Assembly (NCBI RefSeq): GCF_014203595.1
Contig: NZ_JACHJK010000005.1
Coordinates: forward strand, 402,105-466,104
DNA from: Streptomyces echinatus
GTDB lineage: Bacteria > Actinomycetota > Actinomycetes > Streptomycetales > Streptomycetaceae
DNA: 64,000 nt
Reading direction: 5' to 3'
Part shown: piece by piece, positions 1 through 8,115 of the stretch
Position numbering within the stretch: position 1 is the first letter of the stretch
How the letters are laid out: each line of letters opens with the position of its first letter
Position numbers and translations under genes: made by a program
Notes under the pieces: model-generated
The model's input: only the letters and a program-made list of their open reading frames with translations
The model's database searches: none
Told to the model about the DNA's origin: nothing

Positions 1-166
1 TGATCGTGACGATGACGCCGTAGACCACGAACAGACCGCCGATGATGCGGCGCAGGTCGAAGATGCGGGCGGCGGTCGCCGACTTGCTCTCCAGCTCGGT
101 GACCTCCCGCTGGAGGTCCTGCTCGGTGTAGTGCGGCCGACGGGGCTGCTCAGGATGCTCGGTCAT
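1..166 (-). CDS. Small membrane protein, partial (3' end outside window)
   Basis: Only the first 55 codons are present; the gene runs off the left edge. It starts with ATG at 166 (complement). The N-terminus is hydrophilic and charged (MTEHPEQPRRPHYTEQDLQ), and a hydrophobic segment begins near residue 40 (IIGGLFVVYGVIVTI), so this is probably a small protein with one or more membrane helices. It lies 21 bases downstream of the symporter gene on the same strand and is probably co-transcribed with it. Small membrane partners next to SSS symporters are common in Streptomyces. I do not recognise a named family. Confidence 0.75.
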   Translation of the reverse strand, partial: MTEHPEQPRRPHYTEQDLQREVTELESKSATAARIFDLRRIIGGLFVVYGVIVTI

Positions 167-187
167 GGTTTCCTCGGTCCTCCCGCG

Positions 188-1879
188 TCAGAACGAGAAC
201 GGGATGTAGCAGGCGGCGGCCAGGACGACCGCACCCCAGCCCAGCAGGGCCGGCTTGCGGTACCACGCGTCGTCGCCTTCGGCGGGCGGTTCGGACATGC
301 CGGGGGAGCGGGTCCCGTAGACCAGGCCCTGCAGCTCCTGCGCCGGCTTCGGCCGGGTGAACAAGGACACCGCGACCATCACGACCGCGCCGGCGACGAA
401 TCCGGCGATGGCGGAGACGAAGTTGGCGCCCTGGTCGGAGGGGATGGAGATGATGCCCTTCTTGTAGAAGACGAAGTAGTTGATCATCGCGGTCACGGTG
501 CCGGCGAGCAGGCCCCAGAAGCCGGACTTGGCGGACGCGCGCTTCCAGAACATGCCGACGATGAAGACGACGAACATCGGCACGTTGAAGAAGGAGAACA
601 GCGTCTGGAGGTAGCTCATGATGTTGGAGAACGAGGACGCCAGGAACGCCGTGCCGACGGAGGCGGCGACGCCGATCGCGGTGATCAGCCGGCCGAACCG
701 TACGTAGTACGCGTCCTCACGGCCGCGCACCACGTACTTGGCCCAGATGTCGGTGGTGAACACGGTGTTGAAGGACGACACGTTCGCCGCCATGCCCGCC
801 ATGAAGGCCGCGAGCAGACCGGTGACGGCGATGCCGAGCACGCCGTTGGGCAGCAGCTCCTGCATCAGGTAGGGGATGGCGTCGTTGTACTGGTAGCCGG
901 AGCCGGTGGTGCCGAACTTCGGGACGATCGCGGCGGCGACCAGGCCCGGGATCATCACCAGGAAGACGATGAAGATCTTCGGGTAGGCGGCGATCAGCGG
1001 GGTCCGCTGACCCGCGGAGAGGTTCTTCGCGGACAGGGCGCGCTGCACCTCGGCGAAGTTGGTGGTCCAGTAGCCGAAGGAGAGCACGAAGCCGAGGCCG
1101 AGGACGATGGTGAGCCAGTTGGCGCCCAGCGGGTTGGCATGGCCGATCCCGGTGCCTCCCCAGGCCGTGGTGAAGTCGGCGCCGTGGGTCGCGGTGAGCT
1201 TGTCCGTCAGACCGCCCCAGCCGCCGACCTTCTTCAGGCCGAGGATGGTGATCGGGATGAGGGCGGCCAGGATCACGAAGAACTGGAGCACCTCGTTGTA
1301 GATCGCCGAGGACAGGCCGCCCAGGGTGATGTAGGCGAGCACGAAGGCGCCGGCGACGACGATGGCGACCCACTGCGGCCAGCCGAGCAGGGCCTCGACG
1401 ACGATCGCGAGGGCGTAGAGGTTGACGCCCGCGATCAGGATGGCGGCGAACGCGAACAGGATCGAACTGAGCAGGTGGGCGGCCCGGTCGAAGCGCAGCA
1501 GCAGGAACTCGGGGACCGAGCGGACCTTGCTGCCGTAGTAGAAGGGCATCATCACCAGGCCCAGGAAGACCATGGCGGGGATGGCGCCGATCCAGTACCA
1601 GTGCACGGTGTAGGCCCCGTACTGGGCGCTGTTCGCGGCCATGCCCAGGATCTCGGTGGCCGCCAGGTTCGCCGAGATGAAGGCGAGGCCGGTGATCCAG
1701 GCGGGCAGCGAGCGTCCGGACAGGAAGAAGTCGAGGCTGGTCTTCACGGAGCGGCGGGCGGCGAAGCCGATGCCCAGGACGACGAGGAAGTAGATCGCCA
1801 GGATCGTGTAGTCGAGCCAGTTGGTGGGGAGCCGTAGCTCCGCCGCCAGGTGGGTGGGGCCGTATGTGGGGGTTTGCAT
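188..1879 (-). CDS. Sodium:solute symporter (SSS family), probable Na+/galactose transporter
   Basis: A 563-residue polytopic membrane protein of the sodium:solute symporter family (SLC5-like). It has about 13-14 hydrophobic helices and family-typical stretches such as SGRSLPAWITGLAFISANL near the N-terminus and GYWTTNFAEVQRALSAK in the middle. It would import a sugar with Na+ across the cytoplasmic membrane. The gene diverges from galT-galE-galK across a 179-base region and the neighbouring gal genes make galactose the likely substrate; that is inference, since substrate cannot be read from sequence. Start is ATG at 1879. Length is normal for the family. Confidence 0.9.
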   Translation of the reverse strand: MQTPTYGPTHLAAELRLPTNWLDYTILAIYFLVVLGIGFAARRSVKTSLDFFLSGRSLPAWITGLAFISANLAATEILGMAANSAQYGAYTVHWYWIGAIPAMVFLGLVMMPFYYGSKVRSVPEFLLLRFDRAAHLLSSILFAFAAILIAGVNLYALAIVVEALLGWPQWVAIVVAGAFVLAYITLGGLSSAIYNEVLQFFVILAALIPITILGLKKVGGWGGLTDKLTATHGADFTTAWGGTGIGHANPLGANWLTIVLGLGFVLSFGYWTTNFAEVQRALSAKNLSAGQRTPLIAAYPKIFIVFLVMIPGLVAAAIVPKFGTTGSGYQYNDAIPYLMQELLPNGVLGIAVTGLLAAFMAGMAANVSSFNTVFTTDIWAKYVVRGREDAYYVRFGRLITAIGVAASVGTAFLASSFSNIMSYLQTLFSFFNVPMFVVFIVGMFWKRASAKSGFWGLLAGTVTAMINYFVFYKKGIISIPSDQGANFVSAIAGFVAGAVVMVAVSLFTRPKPAQELQGLVYGTRSPGMSEPPAEGDDAWYRKPALLGWGAVVLAAACYIPFSF

Positions 1880-1930
1880 GAAGAACTCGCTTCGTCGCGC
1901 GAACTGATCAGTGCGGAACCTACGCCTCCA

Positions 1931-1978
1931 TGTTCAGTAATTGAACACTTCTGTTGATGTTCTTTGTTTGATTGTGAT
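1931..1978. promoter_or_regulatory. Divergent symporter/gal operon control region: inverted repeat and hexamer repeats
   Basis: The region between the symporter and galT holds a perfect inverted repeat TGTTCA-N5-TGAACA at 1931-1947, followed by T/G-rich hexamers GTTGAT (1953-1958), TTTGAT (1967-1972) and TGTGAT (1973-1978), with another TTTGAT at 2013-2018. The galP1 promoter of Streptomyces is known to carry a complex operator of direct hexamer repeats and to respond to galactose and glucose. These elements fit that description, but the exact operator and start site are inferred. Confidence 0.6.
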
Positions 1979-2058
1979 GATCCTCGGTGTTGTCGAGTTG
2001 TGGTCTGTTATGTTTGATTGTGTTGAGTCATTGGATGCGGGACGCAGAGGAGCCCGGT

Positions 2059-3120
2059 GTGAAGAAGTCCTCGACCCGGCTGGCCGACGGTCGTGAGCTG
2101 ATCTACTACGACCTCCGGGACGACACCGTGCGGGACGCGGCCGACCGGCGCCCCCTGGACCGCACGGTCACCACCTCCGAGATCCGCCGCGACCCGCTGC
2201 TCGGCGACTGCGTCGCCGTCGCCTCGCACCGCCAGGGCCGCACCTACCACCCGCCGGCCGACGAGTGCCCGCTGTGCCCGACGCACGGCGACCGGCTGAG
2301 CGAGATCCCGGACTCCTCGTACGACGTCGTCGTCTTCGAGAACCGGTTCCCCTCCCTGGCCGGCGACTCCGGCCGCTGCGAGGTGGTCTGCTTCACCTCC
2401 GACCATGACGCCTCCTTCGCGGACCTGACCGCCGAACAGGCGCGCCTGGTGCTGGACGCGTGGACGGACCGCACCTCGGAGCTGTCGCATCTGCCCTCCG
2501 TCGAGCAGGTGTTCTGTTTCGAGAACCGGGGTGCCGAGATCGGCGTGACCCTGGGCCACCCGCACGGACAGATCTACGCCTACCCCTTCACCACCCCCCG
2601 CACCGCGCTGATGCTCCGCTCGGTCGCCGCGCACCGGAGGGCGACCGGCGGGGAGAACCTGTTCGACGCCGTCCTGCGGCGGGAGCTCGCCGGTGAGCGG
2701 GTCGTCCTTGAGGGTGAACACTGGGCGGCCTTCGTGCCCTACGCGGCGCACTGGCCGTACGAGGTCCACCTGTACCCGAAGCGCCGCGTGCCCGACCTGA
2801 CGGCGCTCGTCGAGGCGGCACGCACAGAATTCCCCCAGATCTATCTGGAACTCTTGAGGCGCTTCGACCGGATCTTCGGCGAGGGTGAGCCTCCGACGCC
2901 GTACATCGCGGCCTGGCACCAGGCCCCGTTCGGCACCCTGGCGGACCTCGACGGCGTGACGCGCGACGACTTCGCGCTCCACCTCGAGCTTTTCACCATC
3001 CGCCGCACTTCCGGCAAGCTGAAGTTTCTCGCGGGTTCCGAGTCCGGCATGAACGTGTTCATCAACGACGTGCCGCCGGAGCGCGCGGCCGAGCGACTGC
3101 GAGAGGTAGCGAGTTCATGA
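2059..3120 (+). CDS. galT: Galactose-1-phosphate uridylyltransferase
   Basis: GalT transfers UMP from UDP-glucose to galactose-1-phosphate in the Leloir pathway. The 353-residue product has the HIT-superfamily active-site motif GHPHGQIYAYPF with the nucleophilic histidine, and the typical N-terminal segment RRDPLLGDCVAVASHRQGR. I place the start at GTG 2059 because GAGGAG lies 7 bases upstream (2047-2052); an upstream in-frame ATG at 1987 would add residues unlike the family and overlap the promoter repeats. The stop overlaps the galE start by ATGA. First gene of the gal operon. Confidence 0.96.
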   Translation: MKKSSTRLADGRELIYYDLRDDTVRDAADRRPLDRTVTTSEIRRDPLLGDCVAVASHRQGRTYHPPADECPLCPTHGDRLSEIPDSSYDVVVFENRFPSLAGDSGRCEVVCFTSDHDASFADLTAEQARLVLDAWTDRTSELSHLPSVEQVFCFENRGAEIGVTLGHPHGQIYAYPFTTPRTALMLRSVAAHRRATGGENLFDAVLRRELAGERVVLEGEHWAAFVPYAAHWPYEVHLYPKRRVPDLTALVEAARTEFPQIYLELLRRFDRIFGEGEPPTPYIAAWHQAPFGTLADLDGVTRDDFALHLELFTIRRTSGKLKFLAGSESGMNVFINDVPPERAAERLREVASS

Positions 3121-4079
3121 AGTACCTGGTGACGGGTGGCGCGGGATACGTCGGCAGTGTCGTGGCCCAGCATCTGCTGGAAGCCGGCCACGAGGTCACC
3201 GTCCTCGACAACCTCTCCACCGGCTTCCGCGAGGGCGTGCCCGCCGGTGCCGCGTTCATCGAGGGCGACATCCGCGACGCCGCCAAGTGGCTCGACCCCT
3301 CCTTCGGCGGCGTGCTGCACTTCGCCGCCTTCTCGCAGGTCGGCGAGTCGGTGGTGAAGCCGGAGAAGTACTGGGACAACAACGTCGGCGGGACGATGGC
3401 CCTGCTCGCCGCGATGCGCGAGGCGGGCGTGCGCAAGCTGGTCTTCTCCTCCACCGCGGCGACCTACGGCGAGCCGGAGCAGGTCCCGATCCTGGAGAGC
3501 GCCCCGACGAAGCCCACCAGCCCCTACGGCGCCTCCAAGCTCGCCGTCGACCACATGATCACCGGCGAGGCCGTCGCCCACGGCCTGGCCGCGGTGTCGC
3601 TGCGCTACTTCAACGTGGCCGGCGCGTACGGCGCGTACGGCGAGCGCCACGACCCCGAGTCGCACCTCATCCCGCTGGTCCTCCAGGTCGCCCAGGGCCG
3701 CCGCGACGCCATCTCGGTCTACGGCGACGACTACCCGACCCCCGACGGCACCTGCGTGCGCGACTACATCCACGTCGCGGACCTGGCCGACGCCCACCTG
3801 CTGGCTCTGCGGGCCGCCACCCCGGGCGAGCACCTGATCTGCAACCTCGGCAACGGCAACGGCTTCTCCGTCCGCCAGGTCATCGAGACCGTCCGCGAGG
3901 TCACCGGCCACCCGATCCCCGAGGTGGTGGCCCCGCGCCGGGGCGGCGACCCCGCGGTCCTGGTCGCCTCCGCGGACACCGCCCGGGAGAGGCTGGGCTG
4001 GAACCCGGCCCGCGCGGATCTCGCGGGCATCGTCGCGGACGCGTGGGAGTTCACCCAGCGCATCACGAAGGAGCACTAG
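3117..4079 (+). CDS. galE: UDP-glucose 4-epimerase
   Basis: A 320-residue short-chain dehydrogenase-fold epimerase that interconverts UDP-galactose and UDP-glucose with bound NAD+. The N-terminal GGAGYVGS is the Rossmann glycine motif, and SSTAATYG together with YGASK supplies the Ser/Tyr/Lys catalytic set. It overlaps galT by four bases (ATGA) and its stop shares a base with the galK start, so the three genes should be translationally coupled. Length is normal for the family. In streptomycetes an internal constitutive promoter before galE has been described; I see no clear sequence for it here. Confidence 0.96.
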   Translation: MKYLVTGGAGYVGSVVAQHLLEAGHEVTVLDNLSTGFREGVPAGAAFIEGDIRDAAKWLDPSFGGVLHFAAFSQVGESVVKPEKYWDNNVGGTMALLAAMREAGVRKLVFSSTAATYGEPEQVPILESAPTKPTSPYGASKLAVDHMITGEAVAHGLAAVSLRYFNVAGAYGAYGERHDPESHLIPLVLQVAQGRRDAISVYGDDYPTPDGTCVRDYIHVADLADAHLLALRAATPGEHLICNLGNGNGFSVRQVIETVREVTGHPIPEVVAPRRGGDPAVLVASADTARERLGWNPARADLAGIVADAWEFTQRITKEH

Positions 4080-5233
4080 TGGGGGCACAGCAGGTCGCGG
4101 AGCGCTTCGCCGAGCTGTACGGGGCGCAGCCCGAAGGCGTCTGGGCGGCACCGGGCCGCGTCAACCTCATCGGTGAGCACACCGACTACAACGACGGCTT
4201 CGTCATGCCGTTCGCGCTGCCGCACCAGGTGCTCGCGGCGGTCTCCCGCCGCACGGACGGCGTCCTGCGCCTGCACTCGGCGGAGGTCGGGGGCGGGATC
4301 ACGGAGCTGCGGCTGGACGGCCTCACCCCGCAGGGCGACGAGAACTGGACGGCGTACCCGGCGGGCGTGGTCTGGGCGCTGCGCGAGGCGGGCCACGCGA
4401 TCACCGGCGCCGACGTCCACCTCTCCTCCACGGTCCCCACGGGTGCGGGCCTGTCCTCCTCGGCCGCGCTGGAGGTCGTGATCGCGCTGGCCATGAACGA
4501 CCTGTACGGACTCGGGCTGCCGCGCTGGAAACTGGCGCGTCTGTGCCAGCGGGCCGAGAACGTCTACGTCGGCGCGCCGACCGGCATCATGGACCAGACG
4601 GCGTCGGCCTGCTGCGAGCAGGGGCACGCGCTCTTCCTGGACACCCGTGACCTGTCCCAGCGGCAGATCCCCTTCGACCTCGCGGCCGAGGGCCTGCGAC
4701 TGCTGGTCGTGGACACCCAGGTCAAGCACGCCCACAGCGGCGGCGAGTACGGCAAGCGCCGGGCCGGCTGCGAGAAGGGCGCGGCCCTGCTCGGCGTCGA
4801 CGCCCTGCGGGACGTCCCGTACGCGGGCCTGGACGAGGCCCTCGCCCGCCTGGGCGACGAGGAGGAGGTCGTCCGCCTGGTCCGCCATGTGGTGACGGAG
4901 GACCACCGGGTGGAACGCGTCGTCGACCTGCTCCGCTCCGGCGAGACCCGCGCGATCGGCCCGGTCCTCACCGAGGGCCACGCCTCCCTGCGCGACGACT
5001 TCCGCATCTCCTGCCCGGAGCTGGACCTGGTCGTCGAGACGGCCCTCGCCACCGGTGCGCTGGGCGCCCGGATGACCGGCGGCGGCTTCGGCGGCTCGGC
5101 GATCGTCCTGGCGGAGGCGACGGACGTCGACACCCTCACCAAGGCGGTCGAGGAGGCCTTCGCCACGTCCGGCTTCACGGCCCCCCGCGTCTTCGAAGCG
5201 ACCCCGTCCCCAGGCGCCCACCGCCTCCACTGA
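4079..5233 (+). CDS. galK: Galactokinase
   Basis: A 384-residue GHMP-family kinase that phosphorylates galactose to galactose-1-phosphate. The galactokinase signature GRVNLIGEHTDYNDG lies near the N-terminus, the phosphate-binding PTGAGLSSSAALEV follows, and the third GHMP motif TGGGFGGSAI is near the C-terminus. Start GTG 4079 shares its first base with the galE stop (TAGTG) and is preceded by AAGGAG at 4068-4073. Last gene of the gal operon. Confidence 0.96.
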   Translation: MGAQQVAERFAELYGAQPEGVWAAPGRVNLIGEHTDYNDGFVMPFALPHQVLAAVSRRTDGVLRLHSAEVGGGITELRLDGLTPQGDENWTAYPAGVVWALREAGHAITGADVHLSSTVPTGAGLSSSAALEVVIALAMNDLYGLGLPRWKLARLCQRAENVYVGAPTGIMDQTASACCEQGHALFLDTRDLSQRQIPFDLAAEGLRLLVVDTQVKHAHSGGEYGKRRAGCEKGAALLGVDALRDVPYAGLDEALARLGDEEEVVRLVRHVVTEDHRVERVVDLLRSGETRAIGPVLTEGHASLRDDFRISCPELDLVVETALATGALGARMTGGGFGGSAIVLAEATDVDTLTKAVEEAFATSGFTAPRVFEATPSPGAHRLH

Positions 5234-5252
5234 CCCCACCACACCCCGCACC

Positions 5253-5287
5253 CCGGCCCCGCACACGCGTGTCGCGCGCGGGGCCGG
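5253..5287 (+). terminator. Hairpin terminator after galK
   Basis: CCGGCCCCGC (5253-5262) pairs perfectly with GCGGGGCCGG (5278-5287), starting 20 bases after the galK stop. No T-run follows, which is usual for Streptomyces terminators. Confidence 0.6.
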
Positions 5288-5620
5288 CGTCATCTGCGGA
5301 CCTCACCGCACCCCGCTCGCACCACGGTCGCCCGCGGGGAACCAGGCGCGAACAGGTGATGCGCGGGCCGCCCTCTCCCGGGCCGTGCAGATGAGGGGCG
5401 CAACCCTGCCGCCGCCATGGAGAGTTGAGTCGGGCGAGCTGCTTCGTCAGGAGGAACTCGGTGATGCCCGGCGGGTGTTCGGGGATCGTGCCCACCACAG
5501 ACAGGTGACGTGCAGCCAGGACCGGTGGCGCCGCCGTGTTGGTGTCCCGTAGCCGTGAGCGGAGCAGATCCCGTCGGTCCTTGTCGACTTCCGCCTCAGA
5601 ACGAAACATGCGGCACACCA
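5288..5620 (-). other. Gene-poor region with a possible decayed minus-strand gene
   Basis: This stretch between galK and the response regulator has no convincing gene. On the minus strand a frame opening with ATG at 5621 or 5609 reads about 65 plausible residues (MFRSEAEVDKDRRDLLRS, then hydrophobic and polar residues), but third-position GC is lower than in its neighbours and the frame runs on antisense into galK without a stop. It may be the remnant of a small gene, or chance. The rest (5622-5830) shows nothing recognisable. Confidence 0.25.
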
Positions 5621-5832
5621 TAAACGCGCCGGACGGCCAGTTCTGCAAATCCCCTTCCGCTGCGTGCTCGTATCCGTACTCTGTGGAACAGCACCGGTGG
5701 GGGCCGGTGCCGCTCAGGGGGCGAGACAGGCGGGTTCGGCGCCCGCGGTGGGGGTAGCAGTCTCCGCAACGGCGGCGGCCGTGCGGCGCGCATCCCCGTC
5801 CGCGGGTGTCGTACCCGCGCCGGTCGTCGTTC

Positions 5833-5886
5833 TCCGGACCTTTTTCCGGGTATTTCCGGACCGGCCTATCCGGAGCTTTCCGGACC
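5833..5886 (+). promoter_or_regulatory. Array of five TCCGG boxes upstream of the response regulator
   Basis: TCCGGACC occurs at 5833, 5855 and 5879, TCCGGG at 5845 and TCCGGA at 5869. The spacings are 12, 10, 14 and 10 bases, close to one DNA turn each, so the boxes lie roughly on one helix face. The last box ends 44 bases before the start codon. An operator, perhaps autoregulatory, is inferred from the repetition alone. Confidence 0.45.
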
Positions 5887-5930
5887 TTGGGTATCCCCTG
5901 CTCCACGCGGAGCCTGGGGAAGGGGGTTTC

Positions 5931-6710
5931 GTGGTTCGTATCCGAGTCCTGGTCGTCGACGACCACCGCATCTTCGCCGAGTCGCTCGCCGCCGCCCTGG
6001 CCGCGGAGCCCGACGTCGACGTCTTCGCCGCCGGCAGCGGCCCGGCCGCGCTGCGCTGTCTGGAGCGCGCGGCCGGCGAGGGCCGCCGCTACGACGTCCT
6101 CCTGGTCGACGCCGACCTGGGCGGCAACCTGCCCGGCACCCGCCCGGCCGTGCCGGTGCGCGAGGGCAACGAGGAGGGCCTGGTCGACGGGATCTCCCTG
6201 GTCGCAGGCGTCCGCGCCGCCCAGCCCGCCGTACGGACCGTCGTCCTCGCCGAGAAGGACGACCCGCGCCGCGCGGCCCTCGCCCTGCAGGCCGGGGCCT
6301 CCGGCTGGGTCGCCAAGGACTGCTCGCTCTCCCGGCTGCTGACGGTGATCCGGGGAGTGCTGCGCGACGAGACGCATCTGCCGCCCGCCCTGCTCACCGG
6401 GGTGCTGAAGGAGCTGACGGCGGCCCGCCGGCACCGCACCGAGAGTGAGCGGCTGGTGGAGTCCCTCACCCCGAGGGAGCAGGAGGTGCTGCGCTGCATG
6501 GTCGCCGGACTCGGCCGCAAGGCCGTCGCCGAGCGGCTCTTCCTCTCCCCGCACACCGTCCGCACCCATATGCAGAACGTCCTCGGCAAGCTGGGCGTCC
6601 ACTCCACGCTGGCCGCCGTCGCGCTGGCCCGGCGGGCCGGTGTGGGCCCGGTGGATCTCGGTGGACCCCTAACCGGGGATGTTGTCGAACGGGGCGGTCA
6701 GCTGGCGTAG
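5931..6710 (+). CDS. Atypical LuxR/NarL-type response regulator, orphan
   Basis: A 259-residue protein with an N-terminal receiver (VRIRVLVVDDHRIFAESLA) and a C-terminal LuxR-type HTH (LTPREQEVLRCMVAGLGRK, then LFLSPHTVRTHMQNVLGKLG). The receiver keeps the acidic pair DD, an Asp in LLVDADL and the Lys in GWVAKD. However, about 18 extra residues sit after the phosphorylation site and the usual Thr/Ser is Ala (VVLAEKDD), so it may not respond to phosphorylation normally. No kinase gene adjoins it. Start GTG 5931 has GGGAAGGGGG upstream. The 3' end overlaps the 3' end of tamR by 42 bases, tail to tail. Confidence 0.88.
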   Translation: MVRIRVLVVDDHRIFAESLAAALAAEPDVDVFAAGSGPAALRCLERAAGEGRRYDVLLVDADLGGNLPGTRPAVPVREGNEEGLVDGISLVAGVRAAQPAVRTVVLAEKDDPRRAALALQAGASGWVAKDCSLSRLLTVIRGVLRDETHLPPALLTGVLKELTAARRHRTESERLVESLTPREQEVLRCMVAGLGRKAVAERLFLSPHTVRTHMQNVLGKLGVHSTLAAVALARRAGVGPVDLGGPLTGDVVERGGQLA

Positions 6711-7166
6711 CAGGCCGGCCAGTTCCCCGCGCTGGGCCCGGGACAGCTCCGCGAGGATCGCCCGCTCCTGCTCCAGCAGGCCCGCCAGCGCCTGGTCCGC
6801 GCGGTCCCGGCCCTCGTCGGTGAGCCGGACCAGCACGCCCCGCCGGTCGCTGGGGTCGGGCAGCCGCTCCACCAGCCCCTTCTTGGCCAGCCGGTCGATC
6901 CGGTTGGTCATCGTGCCCGAGGTGACCAGGGTCTGCGTCAGCAGCTGCCCGGGGGAGAGCTGGTACGGCGTGCCCGCGCGCCGCAGCGCGGTCAGCACGT
7001 CGAACTCCCAGGGCTCCAGCTGGTGCTCGGCGAAGGCGAGCCGGCGGGCGCGATCCAGGTGCCGGGCGAGACGACTCACCCGGCTCAGCACTTCCAGCGG
7101 CTCCACGTCGAGGTCCGGACGCTCCCGGCGCCACGCTGCGACCAGCCGATCGACCTCGTCCTCCAT
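6669..7166 (-). CDS. tamR: MarR-family transcriptional regulator, probable TamR
   Basis: A 165-residue winged-helix regulator of the MarR family: SPGQLLTQTLVTSGTMTNRI is the HTH, and DRRGVLVRLTDEGRDRAD is the wing with the conserved D-R-R-x3-V-x-L-T pattern. It diverges from tam, and the position matches S. coelicolor tamR/tam. There TamR represses both genes and is released by trans-aconitate and related tricarboxylates. The divergent region carries palindromes suited to a dimeric regulator. ATG at 7166. Confidence 0.88.
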   Translation of the reverse strand: MEDEVDRLVAAWRRERPDLDVEPLEVLSRVSRLARHLDRARRLAFAEHQLEPWEFDVLTALRRAGTPYQLSPGQLLTQTLVTSGTMTNRIDRLAKKGLVERLPDPSDRRGVLVRLTDEGRDRADQALAGLLEQERAILAELSRAQRGELAGLLRQLTAPFDNIPG

Positions 7167-7197
7167 GGAGATCAGTGTAGTGGTTGTGTCGACATGA

Positions 7198-7232
7198 AGT
7201 CTCTTGATATCGAGTCTCTTGACATCGAGAGA
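7198..7232. promoter_or_regulatory. Operator candidate between tamR and tam
   Basis: Two near-palindromes lie side by side: CTCTTGATATCGAG at 7201-7214 and TCTCTTGACATCGAGAGA at 7215-7232. A looser half-copy, GTCGACATGAAG, precedes them. CTTGAnATCGAG-like palindromes are typical MarR/TamR sites. They would block the tamR promoter and lie just upstream of the tam start at 7256. Confidence 0.7.
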
Positions 7233-7255
7233 AGCGGACGGGGAAAGTGGAAGAC

Positions 7256-8068
7256 ATGACGCAGCCCCAGTGGGACCCCGCCCAGTACCTCCGCCACGCC
7301 GGCCACCGGGCCCGCCCCTTCGCCGACCTCCTCGCCCGGATCCCGGCCCTGCCCGGCGACCGGCCCCGCATCGCCGACCTCGGCTGCGGCCCCGGCAACG
7401 TCACCGCCCTCCTCGCCGACCGCTGGCCCGCCGCCCGCATCACCGGCTACGACAACTCCCCCGAGATGCTCGACAAGGCCCACGTCGAGCACGAGGGACC
7501 CACGGCCGGCGGCGGCGGACTGGACTTCGCCCAGGCCGACCTGCGGACCTGGGCGCCCGAAGAGCCCTACGACCTGATCGTCTCCAACGCCACCCTCCAG
7601 TGGGTACCGGGCCACGCCGACCGGTTCGAGGGCTGGATCGCCGCACTGGAACCCGGCGGAACCTTCGCCTTCCAGGTCCCCGACAACATCGACGCCCCGA
7701 TGCACGCCCTGATGCGCGAACTCGCCGGTACCCCCCGCTGGAAGTCCCGCCTCGCCGACGTCCTGCGCCGCACCGACTCCGTGCACACCCCCGGCGCCTA
7801 CCTGGACCGGCTCGCCCGTCTCGGCTGCGCGGCCGACGTGTGGCAGACGACGTACCTCCACGTCCTCAAGGGCGAGGACCCGGTGCTCGACTGGGTCAAG
7901 GGCACCGGACTGCGCCCCGCCCTGACCGCCCTCGCCGACGACCCCGAAGCGCGCGACGCCTTCCTCACCGAATACCGCGACCTGCTGCGCAAGGCCTACC
8001 CCACCGCCCCGTACGGCACGCCCATGCCGTTCCGCCGCCTGTTCGCGGTGGCCGTGAAGGAGGGGTGA
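7256..8068 (+). CDS. tam: Trans-aconitate 2-methyltransferase
   Basis: A 270-residue class I SAM-dependent methyltransferase that esterifies trans-aconitate, a spontaneous by-product that inhibits aconitase. The N-terminal WDPAQYLRHAGHRARPFADL matches the Tam pattern, and IADLGCGPGNVTALL is SAM motif I. DLIVSNATLQWVPGH is the family-typical post-motif segment. I prefer ATG 7256 over the GTG at 7247 because GGGGAAAG (7240-7247) is correctly spaced for it. Divergence from tamR supports the assignment. Confidence 0.93.
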   Translation: MTQPQWDPAQYLRHAGHRARPFADLLARIPALPGDRPRIADLGCGPGNVTALLADRWPAARITGYDNSPEMLDKAHVEHEGPTAGGGGLDFAQADLRTWAPEEPYDLIVSNATLQWVPGHADRFEGWIAALEPGGTFAFQVPDNIDAPMHALMRELAGTPRWKSRLADVLRRTDSVHTPGAYLDRLARLGCAADVWQTTYLHVLKGEDPVLDWVKGTGLRPALTALADDPEARDAFLTEYRDLLRKAYPTAPYGTPMPFRRLFAVAVKEG

Positions 8069-8115
8069 GGATGCCGGCGGCCGTCGATCACGTACAGCCG
8101 GCCGCCCCGCCCGCG

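Noticed and set aside
131..1837. Long plus-strand open frame opposite the symporter
   Set aside because: Composition (Gly/Asp/Arg/His-rich) is the antisense of a high-GC gene; the minus-strand symporter is clearly the real gene.
1987..2058. Upstream ATG start for galT
   Set aside because: It lacks a ribosome site, overlaps promoter repeats and adds residues unlike GalT; GTG 2059 has GAGGAG upstream.
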